From: an uncultured Prevotella sp.
GTDB taxonomy: Bacteria; Bacteroidota; Bacteroidia; Bacteroidales; Bacteroidaceae
Length of the DNA stretch: 5,640 nt
NCBI GenBank assembly: GCA_900551985.1
Contig: URYG01000209.1
Coordinates: forward strand, 1 to 5,640
Reading direction: 5' to 3'
Numbering within the stretch: position 1 is the stretch's first letter; the number at the start of each line of letters is the position of its first letter. Under the pieces are notes generated by a model. It searched no databases. It was not told the DNA's origin and saw only the letters and a program-made list of their open reading frames with translations. The translations under genes and the position numbers were made by a program. Positions 4,450-5,640 of the stretch are shown here, one piece after another.

Positions 4450-5622
4450 ATGGAAAAGAAATTACGTGTTGCTTCCCTCTGCGTGCAGGGAGGCTATGAG
4501 CCGAAAAACGGTGAACCGATAGAAGTGCCTATCTATCAGAGTACTACATTCAAATACGACAACTCTGAGGAGATGGCGATGCTCTTCGACCTGAAGAAGG
4601 AGGGCTACTTCTATACCCGACTCCAGAACCCTACCAATGATGCTGTGGCAAAGAAAATTGCGCAGCTCGAAGGTGGCGTGGGTGCCGTACTGACCTCAAG
4701 CGGTCAGGCAGCCAACTTCTATGCCGTATTCAACATCTGCGAGGCTGGCGACCACATCGTTACCTCTAACGAAATCTACGGCGGCACCTTCAATCTCTTC
4801 GGCGTTACCCTGAAGAAGCTCGGCATCGAGTGCACCTTCGTAAACCCTAACGCCAGCGAGGCGGAAATCCAGAAGGCTTTCCGCCCTAACACCAAGGTAG
4901 TGTTCGGCGAAACCATCAGCAACCCTGGCTGTGCCGTGCTCGACATCGAGAAGTTCGCCCGCATCGCTCACAAGAACGGCGTGCCTCTCATCGTAGATAA
5001 CACCTTCGCCACACCTATCAACTGTCGCCCATTCGAATGGGGTGCCGACATCGTTACCCACTCTACCACCAAGTATATGGACGGTACTGCATCGCAGGTA
5101 GGCGGCGTAGTAGTGGATAGCGGCAACTTCGACTGGATGGCGAATGCCGAGAAATTCCCTGGCCTCTGCACACCGGACGAGAGTTACCACGGACTCACCT
5201 ACGTAAAGGCTTTCGGCAAGATGGGATACACCACCAAGCTCGTGGCACAGTTGATGCGCGACCTGGGTTCCATCCCTGCACCGATGAACTCATTCATCCT
5301 CAACCTGGGTCTTCAGAGCCTGCACCTGCGCATGCGCCAGCATTGCGAGAATGCACAGAAGGTGGCTGAGTTCCTGCAGAATGATGAGCGTGTGGCTTGG
5401 GTTCACTATAGCGGACTGAAGGGCGACGAGTATTACGATCTTGCCCAGAAGTACATGCCAAACGGCACCTGCGGCGTCATCGCCTTCGGATTGAAGGGCG
5501 ACCGCGAGACTGCCATCAAGTTCATGGATTCACTGGATATGATCAACATCGTAACCCATGTGGCTGATGCCCGCACCTGCGTGCTCCACCCAGCGAGCCA
5601 TACCCATCGCCAGCTAGAGTAA
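4450..5622 (+). CDS. metY: O-acetylhomoserine sulfhydrylase (MetY), C-terminus apparently disrupted
   Basis: This is a PLP enzyme of the Cys/Met-metabolism family that makes homocysteine from O-acetyl-L-homoserine and sulfide in the cytoplasm, for methionine synthesis. Landmarks: 'PIYQSTTF' (27-34), Y55-T-R57-LQNPT (phosphate contact from the partner subunit), SSGQAA (83-88), 'ETISNPG' (154-160), D183-NTFATP (pyridine-nitrogen Asp), and HSTTK208YMDG with the PLP-binding Lys. The insert around 210-260 with 'DESYHG' favours O-acetylhomoserine sulfhydrylase over MetB/MetC. The frame ends at residue 390 just after 'DARTCVLHPASHTHRQL', whereas homologues run to about 425-430. The +1 frame after the stop reads VKQGVSV, resembling the continuation '..AGVSPDLIR..' of the family. 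The gene may be frameshifted or partly deleted near 5612-5620, or the sequence may contain an error; the window ends before this can be settled. It could therefore be a pseudogene. Confidence 0.85.
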   Translation: MEKKLRVASLCVQGGYEPKNGEPIEVPIYQSTTFKYDNSEEMAMLFDLKKEGYFYTRLQNPTNDAVAKKIAQLEGGVGAVLTSSGQAANFYAVFNICEAGDHIVTSNEIYGGTFNLFGVTLKKLGIECTFVNPNASEAEIQKAFRPNTKVVFGETISNPGCAVLDIEKFARIAHKNGVPLIVDNTFATPINCRPFEWGADIVTHSTTKYMDGTASQVGGVVVDSGNFDWMANAEKFPGLCTPDESYHGLTYVKAFGKMGYTTKLVAQLMRDLGSIPAPMNSFILNLGLQSLHLRMRQHCENAQKVAEFLQNDERVAWVHYSGLKGDEYYDLAQKYMPNGTCGVIAFGLKGDRETAIKFMDSLDMINIVTHVADARTCVLHPASHTHRQLE

Positions 5623-5640
5623 AACAGGGCGTCTCCGTTA

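Overview
The window looks like chromosomal DNA from a Bacteroidota bacterium, most likely of the Prevotella/Segatella group. This is inferred from three things: repeated -7 promoter boxes of the form TAnnTTTG (at 527, 1606 and 3994 on the + strand, and 3899-3892 on the - strand), start codons preceded by A/T-rich sequence without a Shine-Dalgarno, and families typical of that phylum (a 'smalltalk' micro-protein and a long HU-related protein with a Gly-rich tail). No species can be proved from the sequence alone.

Region 1-655 contains no credible gene but is densely structured. It begins with a REP-like double hairpin (12-55). Next are two arms of short GTGAAc/gTTCAC repeats facing each other (95-142 and 268-328) around an A/T-rich spacer with a perfect palindrome at its centre. 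Then come three direct repeats with an exact 22-bp period (359-424), and a second, unrelated pair of 22-bp-period repeats (464-507) running into a well-formed promoter (504-534). That promoter has a structured leader of about 115 nt and serves a 30-residue membrane micro-protein (656-748) and an HU-like DNA-binding protein with a Gly-rich acidic tail (852-1448). The unit ends in a strong terminator (1494-1551).

Region 1606-3778 is a second + strand unit: a calcineurin-like phosphoesterase lipoprotein, an overlapping gene for a secreted, probably outer-membrane beta-barrel protein, and a Fur-family metalloregulator. The first two genes overlap by 23 bp and the third follows about 20-30 bp later, so co-transcription is likely. 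The unit faces tRNA-Lys(CTT) on the opposite strand across a perfect 18-bp bidirectional terminator.

Region 3853-5640 holds divergent promoters: one for the tRNA (- strand) and one for a DUF486 four-helix membrane protein (+ strand). The DUF486 gene is followed by a PLP-dependent O-acetylhomoserine sulfhydrylase (MetY). The metY frame stops after 390 residues, inside a conserved C-terminal stretch, and the neighbouring frame seems to continue the family sequence. It may therefore be frameshifted, deleted or affected by a sequence error near 5612-5620.

The part most likely to hold something undescribed is the promoter-proximal repeat array at 95-534 together with the smalltalk/HU-like gene pair. 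A DNA-architecture protein and a membrane peptide are expressed from a promoter preceded by three separate families of phased repeats.
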